From Rehmannia glutinosa (Eukaryota > Streptophyta > Magnoliopsida > Lamiales > Orobanchaceae), in assembly GCA_016081115.2 (NCBI GenBank), contig CM071924.1:89976616-90040615 (forward strand): a DNA stretch of 64,000 nt. Reading direction: 5' to 3'. Of the stretch, positions 48,801 to 60,249 are shown piece after piece. Under the pieces are notes generated by a model that saw only the letters and a program-made list of their open reading frames with translations, searched no databases and was not told the origin of the DNA. Within the stretch, counting starts at the first letter, position 1; each line of letters opens with the position of its first letter. The position numbers and the translations under genes are program-made.

Positions 48801-51800
48801 AAAGTAATAAAATAGTTTTCCCCTCAACTACGTAAAATTTAATCCAACATGCAAAGAAGTGCTCTAAAAAGTCAGTACCAGCTGGCTTTGGCAACTGCCT
48901 GACAGCCTGAGACACAGTTAGCATCAATTGAATAATGGAAATGCAGTTGGTAAAATGAAGCACCTGATATGCGTTTTTGCAAACTATGACTATCCAGTAA
49001 AAATGATGCGGAAATCAAAAGAAGATGATGGTGTTTAACTCAGGAATTGGCTCCCCAAGCTACAGATTATAAGCAATAGGATCAACAGGGATCAGCCATT
49101 AGCAACTAAAGTCGAATACTGTATATAGCCTTTAATATCTTGAACAAATTAGTCAACAAACAATTATTAGGCCTTTCGTTGCAGATTTTGCAGCCAAGAA
49201 AATGGAAATTGGAAAAGTCAGCAAAGGATAGTGGAACTGGCGGATTTCTACCAGATTTTGAGTAATTACTACTGGCAGATTTTAGTTGAAAGTTTTAAGT
49301 AGGATTTATTTTCCATCCCCCGCCCGCCAACCAGGTCAATGAAAAACTAAAAAACACATCCATAGAGGAGGGGGGGGGGGGGCAAGAGAGAGACAGGGGA
49401 AGGGGGAAGTAAGATGACGAACATATAGGAAGAAAGAAAAACAACAACAACAACAACAATAAACTAAGCCTTAATCCCACTATGTGGGGTCGGCTATATG
49501 GATCATATCGCGCCATCGTTTACAGTCATAAGCCATATTTTCATTTATTTCTAGATATAACATGTCTTGTTTAATAGCTTATCTCCAAGTCTTTTTAGGC
49601 CTACCTCTGCCTCTTTTGATTTATGTGAGTAATTCCCTACCTTCTAAACGTCGCACAGGTGCATCTAAAGGTCTCCTATAAACATCTCCAAACCATGTTA
49701 ATCGTGTTTCTCTAATTTTCTCATCTATTGGTGCCACTCCTACTTTGTTTCTAATGTGTTCATTTCTTATTCTATCTAATCTAGTGTGTCCGCACTTCCA
49801 TCTTAACATTTTCATCTCTGCTACCCTCATTTTTTGTTCGTGTTCATATTTAGTCGCCCAACATTCTATTCCATAAAGCATTGCGGGCCTTATGGCCGTT
49901 TTATAAAATTTTCCTTTCAATTTTAATGGTATTTTACATCCTGAAAGGATAGAAGATGCACTCCTCCATTTATTCCAACCCGCTTTGGATCCTATGTGTG
50001 ACATCTTTATTGATTTTTCCGTTCTCTTCAATTACGGATCCTAAATATTTAAAACTCTTTATTATACTAACTTCATGTCCATCAATTTTAACCTTTGTCT
50101 CATTGTTCCTGTTGTTTTTACTAAAGTGTCATTCCATGTATTCTGTTTTAGCCCTACTTATAGTAAAACCTTTTGATTCGAGTGCTTCTCTCCAAACTTC
50201 CAATTTTGCATTTACTCCGTCCCTTGTTTCATCAATTAAAACTATATCGTCCGCAAATACCATACATTCAGGGATGGATTTTTGTAAGTATTTAGTGATT
50301 TCATCAATTATTAGGATAAAAAGGTAAGGGCTTAAAGCGGATCCCTGATGTAAACCTACAGTGTTTGGGAATTCACTAGATACTCCTGTTGGTATCCTGA
50401 TACATGTTATATCATCATACATATCTTTTATGGCATCTATGTAAGCTATTTTTACTCCTCTTTTTTCTAATACGCGCCACATATAGGAAGAAAAAATTAT
50501 AATAAAAGTGAGCCACTTCACTGAATTTTAATCAAACATCTCGAGTACATGAGGGTAAAGATGGCACCTTGGGCTTCTCGTTTTTTTTCAGTTCTTTCTT
50601 CTGAGACTCAAGAATCTCCTCCTTTGACATGCGTTCCCCTGGAACAGAAAACAGAAAGCAAATTATGTACTTTTTCTTGGTTAACAAATGCTAAATGACA
50701 GAAGAAAAGACTTCTGGCAGACCAGTTATTTTGTTTCGATATGTAGGTTCAGCAAATCGGCCACTTACTGAAGGATCCAACTTTGTAAACCTATCAGAAA
50801 AACGAAAGGAACACTGACTTAGTTCGAGCACGTCAATTAGATGAAGAAATGAGAAACTAAACCAAACAATTACAAATGCAAAATGTAACAAGCCAAGTTC
50901 AATAGAACGACAGAGTTAAACTATTATGACCAAAAGCCAATAATACCCGCACATTTAATCATGTCAAAAAGCATCTGGTTTGTACAAACCGGAGTAGATA
51001 TAAAATTAAGCGAACGGCAGAGTTATAAAATCAGGCAAGGAAATTCAAAACCTATTGCAGCAAGGACTAATCTAGTAAATCTTGTTAGGTTTGGATGATA
51101 TTCAAAGATTTCTCAAGTCTATCAACTAAGTATGATAAAGTAATCTAAGCACCGGTTAATTTGGGTCACAACTAGGGATGTGATAGACAAATAACATTTA
51201 GCAGGCAAGGAAGGGGGCAGAGAGAGAGGTGAAGGATCTCAATGTGGAGACCAGTGGAAAAGAAATGTGTTTGTCAAAGGGAGCAGAAGGGGAGCGAGAA
51301 AGTGCATGCTGAGGAAGACTACTAGATACTTACCTCAACCAATCTTCCTTCTTTGTTTTATCAATTTCATCTTTGACATCTTTACCCGAAACTAAACCAG
51401 TTTTCGGACGATGTGAAATCACTGGTGATTCTTTCCGCCTCTTCCTTGGAGGAGAAAGGTCAGAAACTGGAGGTGCATTATCAGCTGTATCATTATCATC
51501 CAATCTGTCAATTGACTTCCTTGCAGAGACAATGGAACTGGATCTATCATTATTGAACTTCCCAGGAGGCGAAAGATCTGATGCCGAAGAGGCACGTGAG
51601 TCATTTTGATATCTAGAGTCACGGCGGGCACGTCGAGGAGGAGAAATATCTGAATCCATCGCCTTTGAATGTGAAGATAATCTTCCAGGTTCAGGGACTG
51701 ATGCATGCTTATCTCTTTGCCGCCCGTCGAGGTGGGGACAAATCTGTGCCTCTATCAGATTCTGAAGCTTCTTGATATGGTTTGGGTGAAGGAGTATCAT

Positions 51801-52428
51801 AACGAGCAGTCCTGCCACCTCGAAGATGGGGTGTTTTTCTTTCAGATTCCGGTGAAGGACTCCTGTAATGCCTGCGTGAATGCCGCGGCGGAGATAAATC
51901 AGAACCTGCTGGAACATCGACTTCTTGTTCGGGTTTGGGTGATGGAGTATCATTCCTAAGCCTCCTTTTGCGAGGTGGAGATATATCAGAATTCTGGTCT
52001 TCAGACTTCACAGTATTTGGAATATTAGGCACAGAAATCCAGCCACTTCCATCCTCGGAAATGGCACCAAAAGGTCGTTTAGACCGGAGTTGCTCTAGTC
52101 TCTTCATACGCTTGACTTCAATATCTTCATCAACTTGAGGCTTCTCTTCGTCTGTAAAAGGCATTATAACAGTAAGCCATATTCAAGAGTATGATTATAT
52201 CAAGTGTTCTTAGAAAAACATAAGAGTCTAGTTACCTGCTGAAACTTCTTCTTCTTCATCAAGTTTGACTGGCTTTTGCCAGATGGGATCTTCATCCACT
52301 ACAAGAACTCCACCAGTATCAGGTTTAGCCTTTTTCTTTTTCTTCTTTTTCTTCTCCTTATCATCGGTAGTTGTGTATCTCTTAAGATACTCTTTAAGTG
52401 AAGTTGGCGCTGAAGATGTACCCACCAT
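45825..52428 (-). CDS. BUD13: BUD13 homologue (pre-mRNA splicing, RES complex)
   Basis: Exons on minus: 52428-52236, 52151-51334, 50790-50723, 50638-50568, 47393-47291, 46317-46245, 46091-45825, for 1593 nt and about 530 residues. N-terminus SLKEYLKRYTTTDDKEKKKK then GVLVVDEDPIWQKPVKL. Exon 2 holds six SDLSPPR-type repeats. The C-terminal Bud13 domain has LDPSVSGRFAEPTYRNKITG, LEWGKGLAQK, RDDPDLDAMLKDRVRWGDPM, NRYGIKPGRHWDGVDRS and the end EREAYLWSVSDM. BUD13 works in the nucleus with Snu17/RBMX2 and Pml1/SNIP1 in the RES complex of the activated spliceosome. Two one-base shifts are seen: an extra base near 51730 (GGG where GG fits) and a missing base near 47351 (GG where GGG fits). Intron 6 (after 46245) uses a GC donor. 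Confidence 0.93.
46243..46244 (-). promoter_or_regulatory. GC donor splice site of BUD13 intron 6
   Basis: The exon ends GCCAAG and the intron starts GCAAGT on minus. This is the standard consensus of rare GC-AG introns, with acceptor ttttccag before 46091. Using it keeps phase 0 on both sides; no GT alternative gives the conserved protein. Confidence 0.8.
47394..50567 (-). other. BUD13 intron 4, repeat-bearing
   Basis: 3.17 kb. Holds a LINE fragment (49436-50478), a G13 run (49370-49382), a GC-rich hAT MITE-like remnant (about 48101-48200, GGCGGGGCTAGGCAGG), and otherwise AT-rich sequence with no exon. Confidence 0.7.
49436..50478 (-). mobile_element. 5'-truncated LINE with reverse transcriptase
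   Basis: Flanked by a perfect 15-bp duplication ACATATAGGAAGAAA (49421-49435, 50479-50493). On minus the RT frame (50478 to 50129) has GLHQGSALSPYLFILIIDEI and the catalytic box FADDIVLIDE. The next frame (50031-49621) has the post-RT segment SGCKIPLKLKGKFYKTAIRP, then WFGDVYRRPLDAPVRR. The 3' end reads GCCGACCCCACATAGTGGGAT followed by (TTG)n, the tail type of plant RTE-clade LINEs. It lacks the endonuclease and 5' RT and is dead. Confidence 0.9.
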
Positions 52429-53040
52429 TGTGAATCATAACAAGTTCTCCTGAATAGTTTCAACGTATTAAAGATACTTGATGCTTGCCATACTGGAGAA
52501 AAATAAAAGGGCCACCTATTATCCTAACCTAGAGCAAACATAGAGATGACAACACTTCACCAACAGAACATTTCAGGGGCAAGGGACACTTTTTTCTCCA
52601 AACAATGTCAGGAAAAAAATTGAAATAGGCAAATATTAGACAGAATTGAAAATTGAAATAGTTAGCATCCAAATGATAGTCAAAATGAAAGTAAATAATA
52701 ATCAAAATGAAACCAAATAATAGTCAAAATTGCAAAACCCAACTGGGCGGCATCCATCGGACACAAAACCAAATAAAACCCCAACTACAAACAAGAAATT
52801 AAAAAAGAAAAAAAGAAGAAGAAAGAAAGCAATACAGAAGCAATTCGCGTCTTTGTAAGTCGGCAGAGTTGCGGTGGTGACTCACGCCGGTGTTTCGCGG
52901 CTGCCGGCGGGGGGAAGGAATCGCAGGTTTCTTTGATGAAAGAAAGACGGGTTTTCTTTTGCAGGGGAAGGAATCTCGGTTCCCTAAGGCCCCGTTTGGT
53001 TGGCCTTAATGTAACAGATTAGGCGTACTTTTGTACTATA
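52429..53040. other. BUD13 upstream region
   Basis: Probably contains the 5' UTR and promoter of BUD13; there may be a leader intron. GC-rich part near 52850-52925 is a likely first-exon or TSS area. No other gene recognised. Confidence 0.45.
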
Positions 53041-53928
53041 GGAGAATTTCATAATAAAGTCCAAATTTAAGAAAATTTACCACTATAGGACCCCAAATTC
53101 CAACCTTCTCAAATTAAGACCAAATTTTTATTTTTTTTCTCAAATTGGGTCTTCCCTCAAATTTTGGGTTCTCACTTCAAAATCCAAAATTTTAACATTC
53201 TCAAATTAAGACCCAATTTTTATTTTTTTCTCAAATCGGACCCTCCCTCAAATTTTGGGTTCTCATTCTAGGTTTTAGAATTGAACAAAAATAGAAATAT
53301 TAGTGTATTCTATCAAGTCAGGCACAAAAAATATTTTTCTTCCTCTTTTCATTTTTTTCGCTCATTCTTTTTTTCCCACTCCATACTTTGTCAATTTTAT
53401 TTAATGTGCAGATACATGAATCTATAAATTTAAATGTATGTAGCTAGCAAGATGAAGCAAATAGTAAAATATTGTCGATTACTAAAAAATAAGATACCCA
53501 AAGTATGAATGAAAAAGTAGGAAAATATTTTCAGTTACTAAAAAAAAATAAGATAGCCAAATTATGATTAAATTTTAAAGTTTAAAATAAGTATCGATTA
53601 GGAAAAAAAGGGATGAACGAAAAATAAAAGAGAGAGAAAAATAATTCGTGTGGTGGCATGATAGATTACATTAACATTTTTCTTTTTATTAAATTTTAAA
53701 ACCTGAAGTGAGAATCGAATATTTTGGAGGACCCGATTTGAGAAAAAAATAAAAAATCGGGTCTTGATTTGAGAAGGTTAAAATTGGTCTTGAAGTGAGA
53801 ACCCAAAATTTGAGGAGGACCCAATTTGAGATAAAAATAAATTGGGTCTTGATTTAAGAAGTTTAAAATTTTGGGTCTTGAAGTGATAGATTTTCTTAAA
53901 TTTGGATCCTATTACGAAATTTTCCCCC
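53041..53928. mobile_element. Long inverted-repeat element (about 0.9 kb)
   Basis: The left arm (53041-53290) and right arm (about 53695-53928) are inverted copies. GGAGAATTTCATAATAAAGT mirrors GTAATAGGATCC-type sequence at the right end, and AACCCAAAATTTGAGG-type repeats occur twice in each arm, so each arm is itself internally repeated. Core has no gene. Class uncertain (Mutator-like or foldback). Confidence 0.65.
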
Positions 53929-54184
53929 TTCTATATTTATATCACACCAATTAGTTTGTTTGGGTCAATTCCATTAGGCCCATGATATAGTTGTGGCAAG
54001 GCATGCAATCAGGCTTCGATGTGGATAGCCCATCCTATCTCGTGGTCCTCTCCCTCATCCACTATCCTATCCAATTTTCATCCGTCAACTATCTTGTAAA
54101 AGACGAAAATGACCCTCGGTATAAATAGACTTTCTAACCCTAACGAGAAGTTTTCTCATTCGTGTTCTTGCAGAGAGGCGCAGC

Positions 54185-54420
54185 TAGAGTCACAAACGGG
54201 CGGACAAGGTCGCGCGGGGCACAAAGCCAAAGAAAGATATCGGGTCGTCTTTTTACAAACAATAATCGGGCCTCTAATTTGAAGCGAAGCCCGCCCACAT
54301 AAAGATACATCAAAAATACGGGCCAACCGGTTTTGGGCGGACTTTTTGCGGCCGATAATTTTTGGGCTGTAATACTGAGCTGGCCCTGTTTTTACTGGGT
54401 CGGACCGAAAATTGACAATA
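54185..54420. mobile_element. Decayed hAT-type MITE
   Basis: TAGAGTCACAAACGGGCGG at the left and TGGGTCGGACCGAAAATTGACA at the right parallel the ends of 57232-57453. Terminal bases and target duplication are not preserved. Confidence 0.45.
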
Positions 54421-54831
54421 GTGCAATTAAGGTAAGTTTTGTCCTGGTTGTTCTGGACCATTCTTTACTGCACAATCAAGCCGGTCGAAGGTGATCGGGG
54501 ATGTGACAATGTGGCGCCGCGATGAGTGATGTTGGGGAAGAACAAAACACGATTTATTACCAAGGGATTTGCCTCCACACCTATATTTTTTCTTGGCTAT
54601 TTTATATTTCTTTGTTTTTGGAGGCATGTTTCACATTTCGCTCGAGCATTCACTCGAAAATGGGGTTTCATTTTAGCAGGGATTTTTCCTAGGTTGAAGG
54701 AAGTTGGTACAATTACAAGGGATTTTTGGTTTGTTTCTTGTGTTGAAAATATATTTCATATGAGAAAATGTGGGTCACTTTGTGGTATGAATATGATGAA
54801 ACTCCCATATTAAATCCCTATTTGCAGATTG

Positions 54832-56007
54832 TGTTAGTCCACCTCATGTCTTACATCACAAAATGGTAGGTAAAAACAATTGTAGCCCAACTTTGTTGAA
54901 TTTGAAGAAACGTGGTGGTCGGAAACTTTGACAAAGTTTTCACATGTTGGAATTTTGTCATTTTGCTCATTCACTTTGCTATAAATAGGTAACATACGGA
55001 GTGCAAAAACACACCAACAAGAAGCAATCTAGCAATTGATAAGAAAGAGAGAAAAATAGAGAGTAGATAGATTTCTATAAGTGTGTGTTTTGAGTGAAGA
55101 AAAGGGAGAAAAATTAGTAGTAATTTTTCATTCTCACCCAAAATAAAGCATTCCTATTTTTCTTGAGTATTCCAAGTTGAGTAACTTGAGATATTTTGTG
55201 TATCCCCTATTTTTAGGGAGAAATTTTGTAAGCCTACTATACATTTAGTGGAGGATTTATCCGGACTACGGTCTCGTGGTTTTTCCCAATTTGGGTTTTC
55301 CACGTAAAAATTCTTGTGTCCTATTTTTTATCACCTTGCTAATGAGGAAAAGGTGATGTTCTCAGGAAAAAATATTGAAACTATGTTTGAGAGGAAAAAT
55401 GCCTTGAACAAAGCTTCTATTATCGGAAAAATTGTTCGACTCGGATATACGGAAAGTGCAAACATGATGGAGCACCTAAATGCGACGTCAGTCCTGATAA
55501 ATCAATCTACCACTATGAAAATATCCTTGATGATGAAGTAATTGCTTTATTACGCTCACTCGTTACTGACAGGTTGGGACACGCTTGTGGTGTCGATCAA
55601 GAATTTAGCCCCGAATGGTGAACTGACTATGCGAGATGGTCAAAGATTGTCTTCTTAATGAAGAGTCCGAAGAAATGAGTTAGAATATTCTTCCGAGTCA
55701 AAAGCCTTAGTAGGTGAAAATGACAAATGGGGAAGGAGCAAGTTTAGAGGTTCTCAAAATAAAAGAGACAAATCCAGGAGAAAAATTAGTAGTAATTTTT
55801 CATTCTCACCCAAAATAGCATTCCTATTTTTCTTGAGTATTCCAAGTTGAGTAACTTGAGATATTTTGTGTATCCCCTATTTTTAGGGAGAAATTTTGTA
55901 AGCTACTATACATTTAGTGGAGGATTTATCCGGACTACGGTCTCGTGGTTTTTCCCATTTGGGTTTTCCACGTAAAAATTCTTGTGTCCTATTTTTTATC
56001 GCCTTGC
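54832..56007 (+). mobile_element. Minimal copia element: LTR, gag fragment, partial LTR
   Basis: The LTR starts TGTTAGTCCACC at 54832, has TATAAATAGG at about 54980, and ends near 55335. The segment 55107-55335 recurs at 55775-56007 (GTTGAGTAACTTGAGATATT, GGATTTATCCGGACTACGGT). Between them (55336-55774) is copia gag in broken frames: FERKNALNKASIIGKIVRLG, NMMEHLNATSVLINQ, ENDKWGRSKFRGSQNKR. No pol. Confidence 0.75.
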
Positions 56008-56450
56008 ACTATTATTTGGTATTCTTGGTTTGGTTCCCATTTTTAATCCAAATAGGTGGGAAAAGATTTTACTATTTCCATTTGTGCTTAGTCATTTATT
56101 TTGACACTCTTTCCCAACATGATTGTTATAAGAACCATTATTGTAGTTAAAATGCACTCTATCGATTGATGTACTCTTAGACTGCCAGAAATAGTAAATT
56201 TCGCTGTTCGGGAGAAATTGGGAAAAAATGCGTTGAATGAATCAATGAAACCATTAAATTAAATTGATGATGTAAATGTGTTGAAGGGGTAAACTGATGT
56301 GTTTGTAACAATTGATTCACTTTGCAACATCATGCTGGAAACCCATTCAGTTGCCCTCAAGGTTTACATTCAGAGTTGGGGGTAAATATGGGAGTACAAG
56401 TTTAGAGGATGGGTATAACTGTAAAAAAATAGCACAAAGCGGCTAGATTA
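56008..56450. other. Intergenic, no gene recognised
   Basis: AT-rich spacer with no domain-bearing ORF. It ends in the target site AGTGTAGACCAACC (56451-56464) of the next insertion. Confidence 0.4.
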
Positions 56451-56464
56451 AGTGTAGACCAACC

Positions 56465-57197
56465 GAGAAAACAAAACCCTTTCTCTCTCTTCTTCCATTC
56501 TCCCTATCTTCTCTCTACATCCTCTCAACCACAAACCCCATTTTTCCCCCATTCCTCCAACAAGGAGGATGGAGGAACAACTAAAATGCTCTAGTTTTTG
56601 GTTTCTTGCATTTTCTCCCTGGTTTGGGAGTGTATTTTTCCCTGTGGGACTTTAGTCTCTCTTAATGGGAGTGTTTGGTTTCCTTTGTGGGAATTTATTT
56701 TTGTTTTGTTTTTTATTTTTATTTTCATTTGTTATTTTTCGATCGACCATTTGGGTTCTAGATCCGGTCTTTTGATGCGGATCCGGAGGATGAATTTCGG
56801 ATCTAGTGAGTTTGGTGGTTGATAGATCTGCAGAAAGTGGTTTCACAATGGTTTCATCGAAGAAAGACACGAGATGGAGTTGGATCCGGTATTTTGATGA
56901 TTGAAGGAAGGTTTTGTGACGGATTTGGAACTACTAGCCATTTGATGGAGTTTTGGTTTTATCTTTTGTAACAAAATTTTTCATTTGTTATTTTTCCAAG
57001 CCTTGTATTTTTCTTTTCATTTGGGATTGTGACCACTTTTTGTGTGTTTATCTTGCAATTTTCAGTCTTTCATTTTGAATCTGGAAAATTGCTTTCCATA
57101 TGGATCGCTCTATGTAATCTTATGGATTGGGCTATTTAGCCTCTTTGTATGTTTTTTTTTCTTCAGTTATATATAAAACTATCGTTTGAAAAAAAAA
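56465..57197 (+). mobile_element. Poly(A) retroposon, 733 bp
   Basis: Flanked by a perfect 14-bp duplication AGTGTAGACCAACC (56451-56464, 57198-57211). Ends in about 10 A. Starts GAGAAAACAAAACCC with a CT-rich leader. Contains repeats of GGATCCGG/GATCCGGT (about 56760-56890). The 75-codon ORF at 56598-56822 has no known domain. Could be a non-autonomous LINE derivative, a long SINE or a processed transcript. Confidence 0.75.
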
Positions 57198-57231
57198 AGT
57201 GTAGACCAACCACAATATGTGATGTTTTAGC

Positions 57232-57453
57232 TAGAGGTGTCAAACGGGCCGTGCCGGCAAAAAATCAGGCAGGGGCAGGCCAAACAGTAATCGGACTGTT
57301 ATTTTTAGAGTCTAGTCCGATCCATCCCACGAAAATACAAAGGAAAAATCGGGTCTAATGGCCCGGGCCAAAAAAGCCCGGCTTATTTCGGGCCTTAGAA
57401 AGTGTACCCCAGTCCAGCCACTTTACTGGGCCGGACCAAAATTGACAGCTCTA
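57232..57453. mobile_element. hAT-type MITE, 222 bp
   Basis: TAGAGGTGTCAAACGGGCC at the left, CCGGACCAAAATTGACAGCT then CTA at the right, so TIRs TAGAGGTGTCAA / TTGACAGCTCTA. Flanks GTTTTAGC and TGTTTAGC agree in 6 of 8 bases. Confidence 0.7.
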
Positions 57454-57789
57454 TGTTTAGCCCACACATACCAAACAATACTTGATGGGGCAACCAAACT
57501 ACATAATGGGGCATAATGGATCTTAGGATTGGCATCTCTAATCCTTTGGCTTTTAAGCAGCCTCATTATTTTGGCCGAACCAATGGAGCCCTCAGTTTTC
57601 TTATGGTTTTTTAACTTAAAATTCTTTTTAAAATAAAAAAAAATTAAAAAAAGACTTAAAATGCCAGGGCATGAAATGGAGTCGCTTTTTCCTCGCCTTT
57701 CGCCTCTCCAGAATCAAGGCCTAGGCGACCCCAAGGCCCAAGCGGTCACCTGATCACTTTTGTCGCCCGGAGGGTTGCAGAGGCGAGTA
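57454..57789. other. Spacer
   Basis: Short spacer with a GC-rich segment at 57660-57780 (GGCGACCCCAAGGCCCAAGC). No gene recognised. Confidence 0.4.
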
Positions 57790-58261
57790 TGTTGTAATAA
57801 ACTTTAGTGAATAATATCACTTTAACCTAGGAGCCTTCATATCGAATTATCAAGAATCAAATACTAGATTGCGGAAACATACCTGAATCCATAACAGTTG
57901 AATCCTGGGATCTGACCTTCTAGATCTACACGTCTCGAAGCTTTTTAAAGCACCATTTAGTTTTCTACGTAGGTTTCTTTCTGACGATGGGATATCAGAA
58001 TAGAATATCGTAGATGTGTGACCTAGGGACCATAACCCTTATATAACTCTGTTATATTGGGTATCCTATTTTAGCCCATCATTAAAATAGAAATAACACA
58101 TTAAGTCTCTACACATTAAAGGACCACACCCTATTAGATACATTAAAGCCCAATTCCTTAAACTTTATTTGATCACTTATAAAATGGGCTTAATCTTAAT
58201 TGACAGTCCACAGTGCATAATTATTTCACATATAAGCCCAATGTTGGATTATGATCCAACA
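57790..58261 (-). repeat. 3' LTR of the copia at 57790
   Basis: 472 bp, TGTTGTAATAAAC...GATCCAACA on +. Confidence 0.9.
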
Positions 58262-58689
58262 ATCTCCCACTTGGGCTATATGTGTAACCTTATAATTATG
58301 TATTGTAAAAATAACCATATGAGCTCAACTTTGTTGTCATAACCAAATGTATCTGTAACCAATACGGTCCATTAAACGTACCAACATAGGATCAAAGCGG
58401 CCTTCGTTACATTTATCGTAACTCAACCCATCAATGGTCACATATACAATTAAAGACATGGATCATGATGTGGATGTGTAGCATGGAAATTTCATGAAAT
58501 GTGATCTTAACATGTCTATTTCAATGGTCCACCTTACCTTAGTGAGATCAAACCATATGCCGAATCAAAGTGTGAATATCTTTGAAACTTTATTTCGAGA
58601 ATAAAACCTTAATATATCCTTAAACTCGGGCTCAAGTGATCAAAATGTGTCTACATTAAAAAAACGTTATAATTACAAACTCCCACTAG

Positions 58690-59357
58690 AATTGAATATT
58701 CTTTAAAAAACTGTATATCCTGAACTGATTTGACACCCATATGAACAACAAGTTCATGAAACCTTTTTTGGTGACAATCCCTTAGTAAACAGATCCGTAA
58801 TTATGGAGTTTGTATCGGTATGTTCTATAGACACCTGTCCACTTTGACTTATCTCTTTAACAATAGAAACTTGATCTATTTATCTTTAGTCTTCATCGAG
58901 TTCCTATTGTTTGGAATATAGCGTTGCTGACTCAATGTCACAAACTCAGTGGTATTTTAATACCATCTACATATGCAGCCCCGTGACAAACTTTCGCAAC
59001 TATAATCCATGATTTGGATGCCCCGTAACACGCTATGAATTTTGCAACCATGATAGAAAAGTCTATATAGAAGACTGTTTAGAACTCTTCCACAACTAGC
59101 AAAAATACATAGGCTAACTATGATATCACGTTATCTTGACATCCAATAAAATCAGAGTCGGTATACCGAATGATCTCAAACTAATCCGACCTCTGATATG
59201 TGAGCATGTAATCTATTTATTTATCCATAAGTACCTTAGACTTGTTTGGCTGTTTTTCAAATATTGTATATTCCCGACTTACTCATATATCTGCCAAGCA
59301 TCCCTATAATGTATGCAATGTCCGAATGCGTAGATATCTGAGCATACATCAGACTCC
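58690..59357 (-). pseudogene. copia RNaseH remnant
   Basis: Broken reading with PYMSAVGSLMYAQ-like sequence near 59350 and SIEHTDTNSIITDLFTKGLS near 58800, the last being the usual copia RNaseH end (IADPLTKGL). Heavily interrupted. Confidence 0.6.
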
Positions 59358-60245
59358 CTACTGCTGACATGTAAGGAATTTTTTGCATTTCATTTTCCTT
59401 AAATCATTCTTAGGGCACCAATTGAGACTGAACTTGTCTCCCTTAGCCATAGAGTTATGATTTGGTTTATAACCCTGCATGTCATTTTGAAGGACCTTTT
59501 TGATATAGCTCTTTTGTGATAATCCAGAGTACTCTGAGAATAATCTCATTGTATTTATATCCTAACACAAAAGAGACATCACCAAAATCTTTCATCTCAA
59601 GATTCTTAATCAGAAATCTCTTGGTGTTGTGCAATAAGCCTATATCGTTGATGGCAAGTAAAATATCATCGACATACGAAACCAAAAATATATACTTGCT
59701 CCCACATAACCTACGATATATTCGATCATCAACCAAATTCATCTCAAAACCAAACGAGATGATCACTTGATGAGACTTTAAATACCATTGTCCAGATATT
59801 TGCTTGAGTCCATAGATGGATTTCTTAAGTTTGCAAACCATATTATTTGAGTCTTCCGACACAAAGTTTTCTCGTTGTACCATATAATTTGCCTCATCAA
59901 TGTCACCATTGAGAAACAATGTCTTTACATCCATCTAATGTAGCTCAAAATTAAATTGTGTCATCAATTCCATTATAATCTGAAAGAGTCTTTCAAAGAA
60001 ATCAAAGAAAGTCTCTTTATAGTTGATGCCTTCCCATTTTGTACAAGACGAGCTTTGTACATTCCCTCATTGCCTCTTGAATCTTTCTTGGTATTAAATA
60101 TCCATTTGCAACCAATGAGTTTCGCACCTTATTGCAATGAGATAAGTTCCCATGCGTCATTGTCCCTCATGGACTTAATCTATTCATTCATGGGCATCCA
60201 TCCACTTTTGAGAGTTGGAACTTTACATGGCTTGATAGAAAATGA
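59358..60245 (-). pseudogene. copia reverse transcriptase
   Basis: Upstream frames read MRDNDAWELISL and GCKWIFNTKKDSRGNEGMYK. 59934-59482 reads MDVKTLFLNGDIDEANYMVQ, KLKKSIYGLKQISGQWYLK and the catalytic FLVSYVDDILLA, with YVDD intact. A frameshift at about 59545 separates YSGLSQKSYIKKVLQ (59549-59358). Confidence 0.85.
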
Positions 60246-60249
60246 TTGA

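Noticed and set aside
49370..49382. G13 run as a G-quadruplex
   Set aside because: A single run cannot form a defined quadruplex here and its length is likely unreliable; it lies in an intron.
51373..51959. ORFs on + opposite BUD13 exon 2
   Set aside because: Shadows of the SR-like repeat exon; no independent support.
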